DNA of 64,000 bases from Dermanyssus gallinae (GCA_003439945.1 QVRM01004797.1:62001-126000), one strand, 5' to 3'. Shown: positions 13,059 to 25,115, numbered from the stretch's first letter. Made by a program: numbers and translations. Notes: a model not told the origin generated them from the letters alone.

Positions 13059-14130
13059 CGCCGACTTATGCAACTTTATTATACGACGCAGAGCTGGTGC
13101 GGGCTAGTCCTCGAGTATCGTATAGTCAAATATGTCTAGCCCGACGGTAGAACTTTCCAAAGTAAACTTTATGCAGATGATGCAAGTCTGAGCGTGGAAA
13201 AACTAATTGGCATTAGTTTATGTATATATATATATATATATATATCCTATGAAATTGGACCCTATTTTTAATTGCGAAGATAAAACATCGCATGGCAAGG
13301 ACTAGTTATTTATTTACGAGTTTCCCAATAATGTTAGTAAAAATAAATGTAGGCAACCGGCAAACTCATTGCAAGGCAGATAGCCCACAAGAAACGTCGT
13401 GCTGTGCGCGGAATGGTCACGATGTACCCTCCCACCCGATTTATATAAGAACGCTCCAAAATCGACCGTGATGGAAATTTTGCTCATCGATCGCCAACAG
13501 CAGACAAAATACAGACTTTTTGTTTGTTATCTCTTTAGTCACGCTATGCCCAATGGCATTAGCTGCGTTTTTAGCAGAATATTTTCTGCATTGCACACAC
13601 CCCATTTTTAGTAATCCCGCGACGACATAGCTAAGTAAATGTAGTCGCCGGTTCGATTCGAGCCCTCGATATCTGAACATATTCGCCTTTGCGCCTCGGA
13701 TATAAAAAGGTGACGTGTGTGCTTAGGTATGCAGTTCAAGCTATAACAAGTTCACCCCTACAATCCATGCAAATACTAGAGTTAATAAAGTTAACACGTT
13801 TACTTACACAGGATTGTAATATAAATTGATAAAGAGAGACCGTTACTGCAAATACTAGATGGATTGTATAGATGCACTTATTGCACACGGTCGGCCTATG
13901 TTCCAGTTGCCATAAAACGCACTGCAAATGGATTGTATTTATGCACTAAATATTATATCACACGCTTATATTTGAAGCTGCGCGTACTTATTGCTTGTAT
14001 TCTTGTGGTCGACTACATATTCAACCGCTCTCGTTTTGTTTCTGTTATTTGCTACTTAAAGTGTTTCCGTTGCCGCAGCTGTTCTGTAGTCGCTGTATTG
14101 TAGTTGCTGAACCACGCTTACGTGCAATCT
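13059..14130. other. No gene seen; short (TA)n
   Basis: A TA tract at about 13221-13245 and A-T-rich unique sequence. A GGTTCGATTC string near 13650 resembles a Pol III B box, but no matching A box or cloverleaf is visible. Confidence 0.4.
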
Positions 14131-14195
14131 GGAACTAAAAATATTTTTAAGGACGTTGAATTTAATTCGAGGCCATCCTTCTTCTCCTTCGTCGG
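14131..14195 (-). repeat. Fragment of second short retroposon family
   Basis: About 65 bases align with the tail half of the repeat at 15334-15478 (a TTTTTAAGGA...GTT...TTTAATTC...GGCCATCC pattern), with clear divergence. The head is missing. Confidence 0.5.
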
Positions 14196-14619
14196 AATTG
14201 TCAGACGGGCAATCTAATACACCTTAAAAAGCCATAGAGAAAGATACGCTTCATTCCCAAGAACCCTGTTGGCTCCGCCGTCGAAGGTTCTTCTGTGTCT
14301 TCATACCACATTGTTCGCGAACTGCGTGTCGACATCGTGTATGCAAATTGAACTCAGCAAGCCAAGAAGAAGGAAATGTCCACGGCTACGTAGGGCAGGA
14401 GAACTCGTCGCTTATGATGTCCTATCGCCTGATGATCCTTTGACTTAGAGAATAATACCTGTGTTACCCTCGTACTCACTTCAGCTCACTTCCACGTTTA
14501 GCACGGCAGGGCGCCGTTGAGCTGGCACGTGAGGCATCCGATGTCCCTACTCGCTTCCCACCTCCCGGGCGCTCAACTGCATTACGACACGTGTCGAGCC
14601 CTCACACTCGGTCGAAGCA

Positions 14620-14730
14620 AAGTTTGTCGTGCAGCTGGAAAGCCAGATAATTTTTTCTGTCCAGAAAATTGTCAACTGGGTACACAGTGGCGGCTTCGAA
14701 ATAAACAAATCCGGACCAGAGAGCAACACC
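14620..14730 (+). pseudogene. Possible LINE RT-palm relic
   Basis: One plus frame reads QKIVNWVHSGGFEINKSGPE, resembling the segment after the RT catalytic motif of I/jockey/R1 elements (a tryptophan, then GF and a lysine-serine). A stop follows. The match is short and unsupported by flanking motifs, so the call is weak. Confidence 0.3.
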
Positions 14731-15333
14731 ACCAACGCACAGCAAGTCTAATTCCTAGTGGGGGATCCGGTGACATACCTCCACGAGGGTCGAGCCTTGA
14801 CAATCTCAACACTCGAGAAACTTTGAGGGATGTATGTCTTAGACTTTTCATGCATTAGTCGAACTGCATCGCCTCAAGACGGAGCTTCGACAATGCTTGG
14901 ATTAATCCGCACCGCGTTGAAACACTGCAGATGTTTCGTGTCACACTGACGAGTCTTCCTGGCTGAAACGACCATCGAAGCAGGGATACAGGAGGGCTAA
15001 ACGGGCCATAATCATAGCATCAACTTACGTAGATTGCTCCTTTATGGTGCTTGGGGCAAAACTGTGACACTTACGGCAGCACCATCCACTAGACGAACGC
15101 ATACCTTGAATTCAAACTTTCGTCACGTTATCGCAATTGATAGCTACAAGTGAGTTGACTTAACGGCAGTCTCGATAAAACTAGCCTTCGAGACTTATGG
15201 TAGCGTGCTCGACGTAGTATGTCATACTTTTATCGCACTGACGCTACGCTGCCAAGCGCAGATCAAATGGAAGTATTGTCAAGCGCTTTTCGCTGTCGAG
15301 CGAACCCCTGCAGCCCACTACCAATATCGGAAT

Positions 15334-15478
15334 CTAGAATTAGAAGCATTTTTAAGGAGGTTGTTTTTAATTCTAGACCATCCTCCGTCCCCTACGGGCT
15401 TGGAACTCACCGTGTGGTATTATCTTTAAAGCACCGAAAGCCGGACATGTTGAGATATCTATGGTTTCGCAAACAGTC
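15334..15478 (-). mobile_element. Second short retroposon family, full-length copy
   Basis: Read on the minus strand this roughly 145-base unit matches 41643-41782 along nearly its whole length. Shared landmarks are GATATCTCAACATGTCCGGC, GTAGGGGACGGAGGAT and a terminal TCTAGAATTA ... TAATTCTAGA that can pair. A GAGTTCCAAGCCC string resembles a degenerate Pol III B box. No target duplication is clear for this copy; the copy at 41643 has one. Confidence 0.65.
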
Positions 15479-15814
15479 CTTGTGGCAGCGTGGCCGCTGA
15501 AATAGCGGAATCTGAAGCTCCGTAGGCGAGCAGGGGTCTCAACTATCTAAAGACTTCGATTAGGCGTATATGCGCCTAAAACACAAACATTTCTCTAAAT
15601 CAAAATGTATAATTAAAAGTAATTCATAATATATTAGATGATAATAAGCAATAATGGTGTACAATTTCAATCTGATCTCGCTCCCTGTAAACAAGCAAAC
15701 ATCAGTCGGGGAAGTTGTGGTTGGCCACTTGATTGAATGCATTCGCACAGGTAATCAGTGTCAAGCTGAGCTTGCGCAACTTCGGACTGGAAAAATATAG
15801 ATCGTAATCTCTGC

Positions 15815-15847
<33 letters not shown>

Positions 15848-16997
15848 TATATATGATGGATTTTCCTCGTAATAGTAATTTTGGCCAACTTCGTGTGTCT
15901 TCGTTTACTTACTATTTCTCGTTGTCTAACTTACCAACTTGTAATAGTTCTTTCATACTCCGATCGGGCATTACTCTCCGTGTGTACAGACATACATAAT
16001 ATATATATATATATAACGCAAAAAAGTTTCCCCAAAGGCGAAACTAACTCGTCGGTTATCTCAACTATATTCTGTAGCACAAGACAGATCGACTGCTGAA
16101 AAGCAAGTGCCGCCTATCGAAAGCTTGTCTAGCTTGTCGTCGTCTAATATCTCTCTTTTTCTCTGCCCTTGCATGCCCTCGTTATAGATAGCGTACCGGG
16201 CATGTCCAAGTGTATTGACCTTCGGCGGGTCTTTTTCCTCCTGCACTGCTAATTGGCTCTCTTACATCGGCATCTTTACCGTTTACCCAAGCGTGGGCTT
16301 GCCTGTTGTCTATGTTCTGCATGCACGCAGGTTATTGCACTTTTGTCTCACGTGCACATGGTGTTGTGTGCGCAAACGCTTCCATCATGAGAAATGCAGG
16401 TGAGTGCATCATGAGAATTGCAGGTGCATGCAGGTGCCTTACAACACGTGGCCGGTGTTGTCCGCTCTACGCACGAATACACTACCTTCGGTACGGCCAT
16501 TATTCGTGATAGGTTTGTCTGCCGTTTTGCTGTTGTTGTTGCAGGTTTGCTGTCAGCGCATCCCGTCCCGTCAGAGTAATCGATCTGTTCATCTATCTGT
16601 CTATCTCTGTATTGATGGTTTCACCCATCTCTAAGAGACACGCACTGTAAGTAGTGCACAACGTTGTGACGGTTTGCATAGCAGTCCCAAGCTGATCACT
16701 TCTGCTCCCCAATCAAAATTCAGGTATGCCTTTCAGCAAGAGTCAATCGATCTTTTTCTGCTTGTTTATGGATCGCGCAGGAACCCACATACAGAACCAC
16801 CGTCGACCCCAGGCCCGAGCTGCTGTCGCGTGCACTAAAAGAGTTAGGCGGTTCGCATCGCATCGTACGCATTAGTTATTCTTTGAGACTATCAATCTAC
16901 ACACCAATATTAGATAATTTCTGAGACCTTCCTTCTCGGATTCTGTAAAAAAATGTAAAACAACCATATGCACACGGCTGTTTTACATGTTTTGCAA

Positions 16998-17069
<72 letters not shown>

Positions 17070-18508
17070 CAATGAGAGGAACCAGAAAAGAGAGACTATC
17101 ACATTAGAGAGGAGTGCACCGACAGCTTACCGTCAGAGGTAGCGTACGCCATTAAATATCCAAACGGTATAGAGGTGCACATCGAGTCGTCGGAATAGCG
17201 GCGCGTAGAGTATGGAAAGAGGCGGACGGCCAACCGCGCAATAAGGGAGAACCAGAATTTTATGACGATAGTGTAGAATGCAGAGAAAAAGGCAAGATAG
17301 AATGCAGATAAAGAAAAGAGATAGAAGAAGAGGAAGAATAAAAGCAAGAAGAATATGATAACCGAGTGTAGGAAAATACCCCCCCTCCACGCACTCAAGA
17401 TGGGTAAAGGCCGTGAGCCGAGACAGAGGGAAGAAAAATCAAATGCATAAGAGAGAGAGAGAGAGTACAAGAGAATGAGACGATGAGAGTGAACAGAAGA
17501 GATTTGGGGGCACAGAGGGCAGCGTTTGTGAAGAGGGCTGCTCGTCGAAGTACGCTCTTGTCCGAAGACTGGCGGCAACAGCGACAGCAGCCGCCGCAGG
17601 TGGAGAATGAAACGCAGGTGAGATGGAATAGATTGTGGTCGTCTTCTTGGACTTTGTCGGCATCTTGCTCTTCCTCTTCTGCTTTTTTCTTTTTTTATAG
17701 TAGTAGTAGTAGTAGTGGTAGCAGAAGAAAGCCACTTCCCAAGCAGCGAACGAGAAAAGGGAGGATGGGCAGTCAGTCAATCTGTCAGACAAGCAGGAAG
17801 GGAGTTTCGTAATGATGAATTATGAAGTATTCGTAAGGCTCGGGCTTTGGTTCGCAAAGCTGAAGAAGACGAGCTACCACCGACAACAGCAACAACGACA
17901 ACGTCGAAGTACTGGGTTTTGGTCGAAGTACTGGGTTCGGGGGTTAGAACACTAGGGGGCCGCTGGAGTGACTGGTGATGGCCAGGTCGGGCAAGGCAAC
18001 AGCGGTGCCAGAGCATCAGTGATGGCCGGCATATCTTAATAAGAATGATAATCATGGTAGCAATAATAATAATGATGACGATGACGACGATGTGGATGGT
18101 GGCGGTGATTGTATCTAATGAACGATGAAGTACGCCCTTGGCAGTAGGAGAGTAGGAGCTAGACCTGCCTGTGCGGGTCAACGGCTGGCCAACCTATCCA
18201 CCGGAGGACGTACCGTTTGCTAGTTGAGCCCCGTAAAGTACGTAGAAGATAAGGCTAACTCGGTTAGCATGGCCCGACAGAGTCCCGGGTAAGGACAGAC
18301 GGTGGGACGGATGGATAGACAGGTAATCAGACTATCAGACTTGGCGCAGTTCTGGGCAGCTTCTTTACTCATATCACAATCGAGGTGGCGAAATGAATAT
18401 AATGCGGTATAAAGAAAATGGTTCGATCGGCGAATCGGCGAACGATACGCAGGCTCCTCCTCCTCGCAAAAGGCATATCTCTTTCTCGTTCTCTCTTATA
18501 TATATATA

Positions 18509-18553
<45 letters not shown>

Positions 18554-18669
18554 CAACGCGTAAGAATGGCAGGCAAGCAGAACTGATTAGTGGAGACGGG
18601 ACGGAAAAGATAGAGACGATGCTAAAGACAAGACATTCGCTCCTAATGCAACCTCTCCATCTACTCTGG
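15479..18669. other. No gene seen; several (TA)n tracts
   Basis: TA tracts lie at about 15817-15842, 15998-16014, 16999-17068 and 18498-18550. A 24-base unit containing CATCATGAGAA is duplicated near 16385-16430. The stretch 17230-17480 is purine-rich (GAA/GAGA) and 17690-17715 is a TAG/AGT triplet run. Open frames are low-complexity. No splice-supported gene could be inferred. Confidence 0.4.
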
Positions 18670-18724
18670 GCGCAGATCGTTTGATAATTTAAATCAATTT
18701 TTCTTTACATTGATCGAATTAAGT
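18670..18724 (+). repeat. 55-bp inverted repeat, left arm
   Basis: These 55 bases are the inverted complement of 23858-23912 with one mismatch. The arm is followed on its inner side by a TA tract (18724-18748), then element A. The mirror arrangement occurs at the other end. Confidence 0.85.
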
Positions 18725-19379
18725 ATATATATATATATATATATATATGATGAGAACAGCTGTTCTCAGACGGTGCGGACGTGTTCGTGTGTGGCTCTTG
18801 GAAAGTACAGCTAAATTTAGCATTTTGCGTGGAAATCCATAAGCGTCAGTGAGCATAACATCTGTTAGTCTTTAAGACTCGATTGTCGTGAAAAGTTATA
18901 GTGTGCAGCGGGACTAATTATTTAGAAGCAGTGTCTTCTTAAAACAGTCATCATCATCACTCACCTCCACCGGAATCATCTTCATCACCTACCACTACCT
19001 CCGCCTTTATCACGGTCTCTCGTCCTCAACATCATCACACCATCATCATAGTTGCCAACTTCGCCTCTCCTAGCATCCCCACTTCTACCGTAAGTTTCAT
19101 TGGAACCACCCCATCCGTCATTATCATCACTGTAGTACAGTACCGGTCGTATCAATACTCATCATCAGCAGCATCAACGTTTGGCTCTCTCTTCAAATCA
19201 CCTACAGTCATCTCACCGTCACCAGTCTTCATCTCGACGCCGCTGTTGTCAATACTCCCCCTCCCCGGATACCAGTACAATTTTTATCAATCGAACACGA
19301 ACTTCAGTCTGCCCGGCGACTGCATGATAAACAAACGGTACTTTGTTTGTAAACAGGCGCGGCGCAGCAATAGCTAGCC

Positions 19380-20890
19380 ATGCCGATACAGCGAACACCA
19401 ACAAAAGAGGTGGAACGTGACGTGCCTGCGTACGTGCATGTGGACGGAGAGGCGGATGGACGCATTGCAGGTCCAACCAACGTTGCGGGCGGTCCGGCCC
19501 ACCGTCCAAAGGCGGGATGCGGGAAGCGCGTTGCATCAAGCCCTGTGGAAGACACTCGCAGCAAAGATATGCGTATATCACAGGCAGTGGCTCACTCAGC
19601 GACCGTGGGAGTCACAAGCGAGCCTACCGAGGACGGCGGTGACGGTGAAGACGTACCGGACGAATCGGAGTTTATCACGGTGACCCGGTCTAGGCGAGCT
19701 CGTGCGCCAAAAGTGGTAGTAGAAAAGAAAGAGGGAGTAATATTTTCAGCGGACGACAACCCCTTGGAGCTACATTTCAACGATGTATGTGACTTTATCG
19801 CTAAGCATGTGAAAGGAAAGATGGAAGAACCGCGTTTTACAAGAAGCAGAGAGCTCTTAATCGTGGTTGAAGCTGAAGAAGATAGAGCCACGCTACTAGC
19901 GCTTCAGGAGTTAGCCAACGTAAAGGTATCCGCGAGGATCAGTGGAGGCCGATCCACAGTGAAGGGTAAAATCTCCGGTGTGCATCCCTCAATATCGGAA
20001 GCTACAATCTTGGCTGCTCTACAGCCTTGTGGGTTTCCGAAGCAATACGGGTGAAAACTAAAGACCCAAAGACGAATATAGTATTGACCTCCGAACAGGT
20101 TATTTTGACATTCGCGGGCGGAAATTTTCCAGCTGAGGTTCGGTTAGGGTTGAAACGGCACGGAGTCGTCTTATATCGGGAACCCATGCAATGTTTTAAG
20201 TGTTACAGCATGGATCATTTTGCAGCCAACTGTAAACTTCTTAATCCGAGATGCAGAAAGTGTGGCTCTACGGAGCACCTGAGAAAGGATTGCAAAGCCC
20301 AGGCTCGGTGCAGCTTGTGTTTTGGAGAACACGAAGCCACCTGGGGCTCATGTCCACATAGACTAAAGCGCATGGAATTATTACAAAAGTCGTCTCAAAA
20401 TAGCATTGGGAAGCGCTTGGATGCCCCGTTAGTACCACTCTGTACACCGGTGGGCCACATACAGGCATCTGATAACTTCTCAAGGCGCACTTGGTCCTCG
20501 GTAGTAAAAAATGGGATCAAAGTCAACGAGGCGACATCCAAACCTCAAAGACCCGAACCACCGAAGGATCCAGCACTAACAAGTGCTCCACCTGCGACCG
20601 TCGAAAATAATTTGAGTGAGAAGCACGTGCCGCTGCTGAAAGTGGAAGATATAGTGCAACAGGTGATTTCAAAGATTATGCCGATGTTGAAAGATATCAT
20701 CGCGCAAACAGTGGCTAGGACCATTCAGGAAGTTATCCCGAGCATTCTGGGAGGGCTGATGGGCGCCCCGTCAGCCGCCTCGCCTTTACTGCAACCCACG
20801 ACCAATGACGCTGATAGCGCCAGACCTACACGACAGGACAGAAGCGCAGATCGTGCAACGACATCTTCCTCATGCTTCAAGTCGACCTGA
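19380..20890 (+). pseudogene. Element A ORF1, gag-like nucleic-acid-binding protein (one frameshift)
   Basis: The chosen ATG (19380) opens an acidic, low-complexity N-terminus followed by a basic RRARAPK patch and an alpha/beta region (about residues 125-220). Near 20027 the frame shifts by one base, and the second part carries three zinc knuckles: CFKCYSMDHFAANC, CRKCGSTEHLRKDC (both CX2CX4HX4C) and a CX2CX3H-type knuckle. Such proteins coat the retrotransposon RNA. The C-terminal part has a hydrophobic segment near 20650-20760. The shift lies in a TGTGGGTTTCC context and looks like a lost base. Apart from it, about 500 codons are open, so the copy is young or the break is an assembly error. 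Confidence 0.8.
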
Positions 20891-20905
20891 CATCTGAAGA
20901 CAACG

Positions 20906-23743
20906 GTGAACAGGCCCCTTGCGTACGAGAACCGGCAGAACCAGCAAAATCCAGTAGTGGGTGCGCGTATTCAGATAGTAATGTGGAACTGCGATGGGAG
21001 GGGGGTGTTAGATCTGCTAGGGGACGACGCATACAGAGGGATAGACATTCTTATTTTGACGGAGACCTGGGCGCGAGAGCAGTTTGATATACGGGGACTC
21101 TATGGGTACCATGCACTGGCGTCTTGTAGAGAGGGTCCGGGTAGGCCAAGCGGGGGAGTATCAGTTTTTGTTAGACCATTGGTAGAAGAAATGAACGTAA
21201 AAATAGTAGCAGAAAATCTGATTGCAGTAGCTTCACCCAAACTAGAAATAATGGCCACCTTTGTGCAACCGACGGGGACGGAGTCAACGGAAACGATGAT
21301 TGAGCGCCTCTTGCTGGGTATAGAAGCGTTACCGAATAAGGCTCCAATAATTATAGGAGGGGACTTTAATGCGAGATTAGACAGAATTGATTCGGAAAGA
21401 ACGGTAGCCTTGCTAGACGTACTGGATGAAATCGGCTGCTGGGTAGTCAACAGCGCGAATGTGTTTACATATGAATGCCACTCTGGTTCGTCAGTCATTG
21501 ACCTATTTGCAACAGATATGGATAGAAGGGACATAACGTTTGCAGGGGAAGACAATCCATTACAGGAAGGGGCGGGACTTAGAAAGCATATACCGATGGG
21601 CATCTGGGTGAAAATTAAGGGGACTGTTCAAGAACGGGGAAGGGGGAAAGATCAGGAAGAAGGCTTAATGTTAATACTCTATTACAGGGGCTTAACAAAG
21701 TACTTCCGGTGCCAGAGGCGATACACATAGATTGCTACGAACGCAGCCTGGTAGGGTTATTAAATTCTGCGATACTACCGGTGCAGAAGAGAAGCGAAAG
21801 ACCTTGGTTTAGTGAGCGGTGTAGGATGGCCAAGCAGGCCAATAGGTTGACGCGGGAATACGTAAAAATCGTTCCGGTTATGCGGCCATTGGCCTCGTTG
21901 GTTAACGGTTGGTTAAGGCATCTTATAAAGAAGAAAAGCAAAGGTACTGGGAAAAGAAAGAATGGGCAGCAATAAGGGAGGCTGAAGTACGGCCATATAC
22001 ATGGCTGAGGCGAAAGGGGAGGAGGCAATGTTCAGTAGAGACGGGCAGGCTAGTCGAACATTTTGGGAGGATTTTGGCCGGGTCGGATACAACCCCGAAA
22101 ACGGTGGTAGAATATGAAGGCCCCTGGGATCAAACGACAGAGGAAGCGAGGGTTTGGATAGTGAGGGCAATCACTCTTAGGGAAGTAATGGAAACAATCG
22201 ACAGAGCACCACGGGGAAAAACGCACGGAAATGATTTGATAAGGAATGAACACATGAAAGATACCTTAGTTCTCGCGCCATGCTGGCAAGCTCTATTCAA
22301 TGAATGCTTAAACACTGGGGAAATTCCACAGGCCTGGAGGGAAGCGACATTAATTGTCATTCCCAAAGGAAAAGGTATAGAAACGGAACCAGAGGCTTGG
22401 AGGGGAATAGCAATAAAGAGCTACCCATACAAGATATTTTCAGGAATAATAGCTAGGAGATTGGAGTCTTTCTTAGAGGAAAGAGGGGTAATACCAGAGG
22501 AACAGCATGGATTTAGGAAGGGAAGGTCAACTCACTCAGCAACTGAAGGGCTGCTCGGAGCAATCTGGGATACTCTGTCCAGGCCGAAGAATTGCCTATA
22601 TGCTGTGTTTGTAGATTTAAAGGCGGCGTTTGACATAGCGCCAAGGGATAAGTTAAAGAGCTAGCTAAAATGGGAGTGCCGGGAGCAATGCTGAGGTTGC
22701 TCATCAGCATCTTAAAACAAAACACGGTGCTGATTGACAACGGGGCTGGCATTGCGGGGGAGGTAATTCAAACTACAGGTGTCGCGCAGGGCGATGGACT
22801 GAGTCCACTATTGTTTTCCGTTCTTCTGGGTGGGTTCCCTGAACGGATAAGGGCGGGCTGGACTCGAGAGTGGGCCAAGGTTTTAATGTACGCGGATGAT
22901 GTAGTAATATTTAGTTGTAGCCTTTTCAGAGTGAAGCAAGCAATGGATCGGCTAGTTACATTCATGGATGAAATGGGCTTAAGGGTTAATTGGGAAAAAA
23001 CAGTAGCCATGAAATTTCGAAGGGGCGGCCGTCTGGCCAGGGATGACGTACTTCCAATCAGGGGAAAGGAATTAAAATTTGTAAATAAATTCACATACCT
23101 AGGGCTCACCTTAACAACAAGGGGCAGTAGTTTTCGATCACACATCCAGGAGAGGGTTAGGAAGGCCACTATCGCAGCCGCGGCAATTAAATGTCCACAT
23201 AAGCTTTCGGTCGATGCAGCAGTAGCCCTTTTTGGGATACAGATAGCGCCCATCGCCACATATGGCATTTCACTAATATGGGATAAGGTGGGAGTAGACG
23301 AATTGCGTTTAATTGATGGGGTAAGATTTTTCTTTCTAAAGAGGGTTTTTGCGCTTTCAAATACATGCAGAAATAGGGTGGTCCACGTGTTGGAAGGTGG
23401 CCCACTGCTGACAGAGGAGCTACAAAAACGATGGAATCTGAAGAAGACGTGCGCCTTTGACGTTTATATGCGAAATTGGCGAACCAAAATAAGCGAGGTA
23501 GACATAGGAATTTATGGGACAGCAGCAATGAGAAGCACTGGGTGGAGGGCTAGCGGGGTAAAAGATCGCCATTTAACAACGGCCTTTGCAGCCCACGGAT
23601 TTCATTACGTTCTATGCAATGTGGAGGGCTTCCATGAACCACAAGACGAATGTCGATGCAAAGAATGCTGGAGTAAATGTGATAAATACCACGCCGCGGT
23701 TTGTCCGGCGGTTCGGTCCATAGCAGAACTGGCAAAACGCTAG
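20906..23743 (+). pseudogene. Element A ORF2: APE endonuclease and reverse transcriptase (three frameshifts)
   Basis: The endonuclease part (to about 21660) shows WNCDG, LTETW, GGDFNAR and SVIDLF motifs; the expected SDH triad motif reads RKH. Frame changes near 21670, 21905 and 22660 split the rest. The RT part has EEQHGFRKGRSTHSA, VDLKAAFD (catalytic Asp), QGDGLSPLLF and MYADD (22886-22900). The C-terminus ends in a cysteine/histidine cluster, CRCKECWSKC...H...C. ORF2 lies in the same frame as ORF1 behind a TGA at 20888, and the first ATG in that frame lies just before the first catalytic motif; an ATG at 20872 in another frame overlaps the end of ORF1. No in-frame nonsense codon interrupts the pieces. 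Confidence 0.85.
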
Positions 23744-23815
23744 ATCGATTGTTGTGTGGAAAACTGTGATGTAACATAAACACACTTACCCAGCCCGGGT
23801 GTTAATAAATAAAAT

Positions 23816-23819
<4 letters not shown>

Positions 23820-23857
<38 letters not shown>
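23820..23857. repeat. (TA)n on the 3' side of element A
   Basis: The tract continues from the TAA-rich tail of element A and leads into the right 55-bp arm. Together with the tract at 18724-18748 it may be the split target. Confidence 0.85.
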
Positions 23858-23859
<2 letters not shown>

Positions 23860-23912
23860 TTAATTCGATCAATGTAAAGAAAAATTGATTTAAATGATCA
23901 AACGATCTGCGC
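23858..23912 (-). repeat. 55-bp inverted repeat, right arm
   Basis: Inverted partner of 18670-18724, 54 of 55 positions identical. Beyond it lies a further TA tract (about 23913-23938). Confidence 0.85.
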
Positions 23913-23983
23913 TTATATATATATATATATATATATAATAAATGTTGTTTTGCATATATATGCGAACTTCCATAGTTACATGC

Positions 23984-23986
<3 letters not shown>

Positions 23987-24027
<41 letters not shown>

Positions 24028-24041
24028 TATATATATATATA
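23987..24041. repeat. (TA)n left of the second palindromic element
   Basis: TA repeats with one AAAA interruption. The last TA (24040-24041) serves as the left target duplication of the palindromic element at 24042. Confidence 0.85.
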
Positions 24042-25115
24042 CAGGGTGTGACTGAAAGAATTTTATAGCGATACATAAAATTGTAGAGCTCGTTAAAACG
24101 AATATTTTTTCCAATGGTACATGTGCTCTGAGAAGTCTTGTTTCGGAGTTACAGTGAAATTACTACAATTTGTGACACTGGTGTTTTTGCCCGACATAGG
24201 AGCACAAAATGTGCTGTTGCGAGACAACCAGTCTTCCTAGACAGAAACTAAGCACACCGTCGTGTTCGTGATAAAATTCTGCTCCGTCTAATGAATATGC
24301 AAGGCCGGTCAGAAGATGCGACATGGTCGCTTAGAAGAGAATTCGCCAAAAATAAAGTTCTTTAATAGCGTTCACGCCAAATACTTTAGAATCATAACCC
24401 TACGACCACCCACGTGTTCAAAGCTAACATACACAGCAAATGCGCATTTCATGACGATCATTTTGGTACCAAACGTATGGCAATGCGAGCTGTGGTTGCG
24501 GAGTAATTACGTTTTTTCGGCGGGATGTCCAGATTAAGTGCATGAAAAATGACGCGCTGCGGCTGACGCGCGACACGTCGGCGGTAGTGAACGTCGCCAC
24601 ACAGTCATTTTACATGCACTTAATCTGGACATCCCGCCGAAAAATCGTAATTACTCCGCAACCACAGCTCGCATTGCCATACGTTTGGTACCAAAATGAT
24701 CGTCATGAAATGCGCATTTGCTGTATATGTTAGCTTTGAGCACGTGGGTGGTCGTAGGGTTATGATTCTAAAGTATTTGGCGTGAACGCTAATAAAGAAC
24801 TTTATTTTTGGCGAATTCTCTTCTAAGCGACCATGTCGCATCTTCTGACCGGCCTTGCATATTCATCAGACGGAGCAGAATTTTATCACGAACACGACGG
24901 TGTGCTTAGTTTCTGTCTAGGAAGACTGGTTGTCTCGCAACAGCACATTTTGTGCTCCTATGTCGGGCAAAAACACCAGTGTCACAAATTGTAGTAATTT
25001 CACTGTAACTCCGAAACAAGACTTCTCAGAGCACATGTACCATTGGAAAAAATATTCGTTTTAACAAGCTCTACAATTTTATGTATCGCTATAAAATTCT
25101 TTCAGTCACACCCTG
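24042..25115. mobile_element. Near-perfect 1.07-kb palindromic MITE with TA duplication
   Basis: The left end starts CAGGGTGTGACTGAAAGAAT and the right end is its complement. The arms (about 24042-24553 and 24604-25115) are so alike that internal landmarks are exactly symmetric around the centre; a 73-codon frame present in both arms differs at two residues. The loop is about 50 bases. TA dinucleotides flank both ends (24040-24041 and 25116-25117), matching Tc1/mariner-type target choice. No transposase is encoded, so mobilisation would need an enzyme in trans. The high arm identity indicates recent origin or gene conversion between arms. Confidence 0.85.

Larger units (their letters stand above)
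18749..23819 (+). mobile_element. Element A: nearly complete APE-type non-LTR retrotransposon
   Basis: About 5.07 kb bounded on both sides by TA tracts, themselves bounded by a 55-bp inverted repeat. The 5' end starts with a perfect 18-base palindrome, TGAGAACAGCTGTTCTCA (18751-18768), followed by a pyrimidine-rich leader with CATCAT runs to 19379. Then come gag-like ORF1, ORF2 (APE endonuclease, RT, cysteine-rich tail) and a short 3' UTR ending in TAA/AAATAA repeats (23802-23820). No LTR or RNase H was seen. Coding capacity is broken only by single-base frame changes. The organisation fits the R1/I/jockey group of arthropod LINEs; the exact clade needs a tree. Confidence 0.8.

Noticed and set aside
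13640..13670. GGTTCGATTC as tRNA B box
   Set aside because: No A box at proper spacing and no cloverleaf.
15205..15500. Frame similar to one at 41548-41760
   Set aside because: The similarity comes from the shared short retroposon in opposite orientations.
17099..18181. Several overlapping frames of 85-159 codons
   Set aside because: The DNA is purine- and triplet-rich; the frames overlap on both strands and show no domains.
24316..24841. 73-codon frame conserved in both palindrome arms
   Set aside because: Conservation is explained by arm identity; no evidence of a protein.
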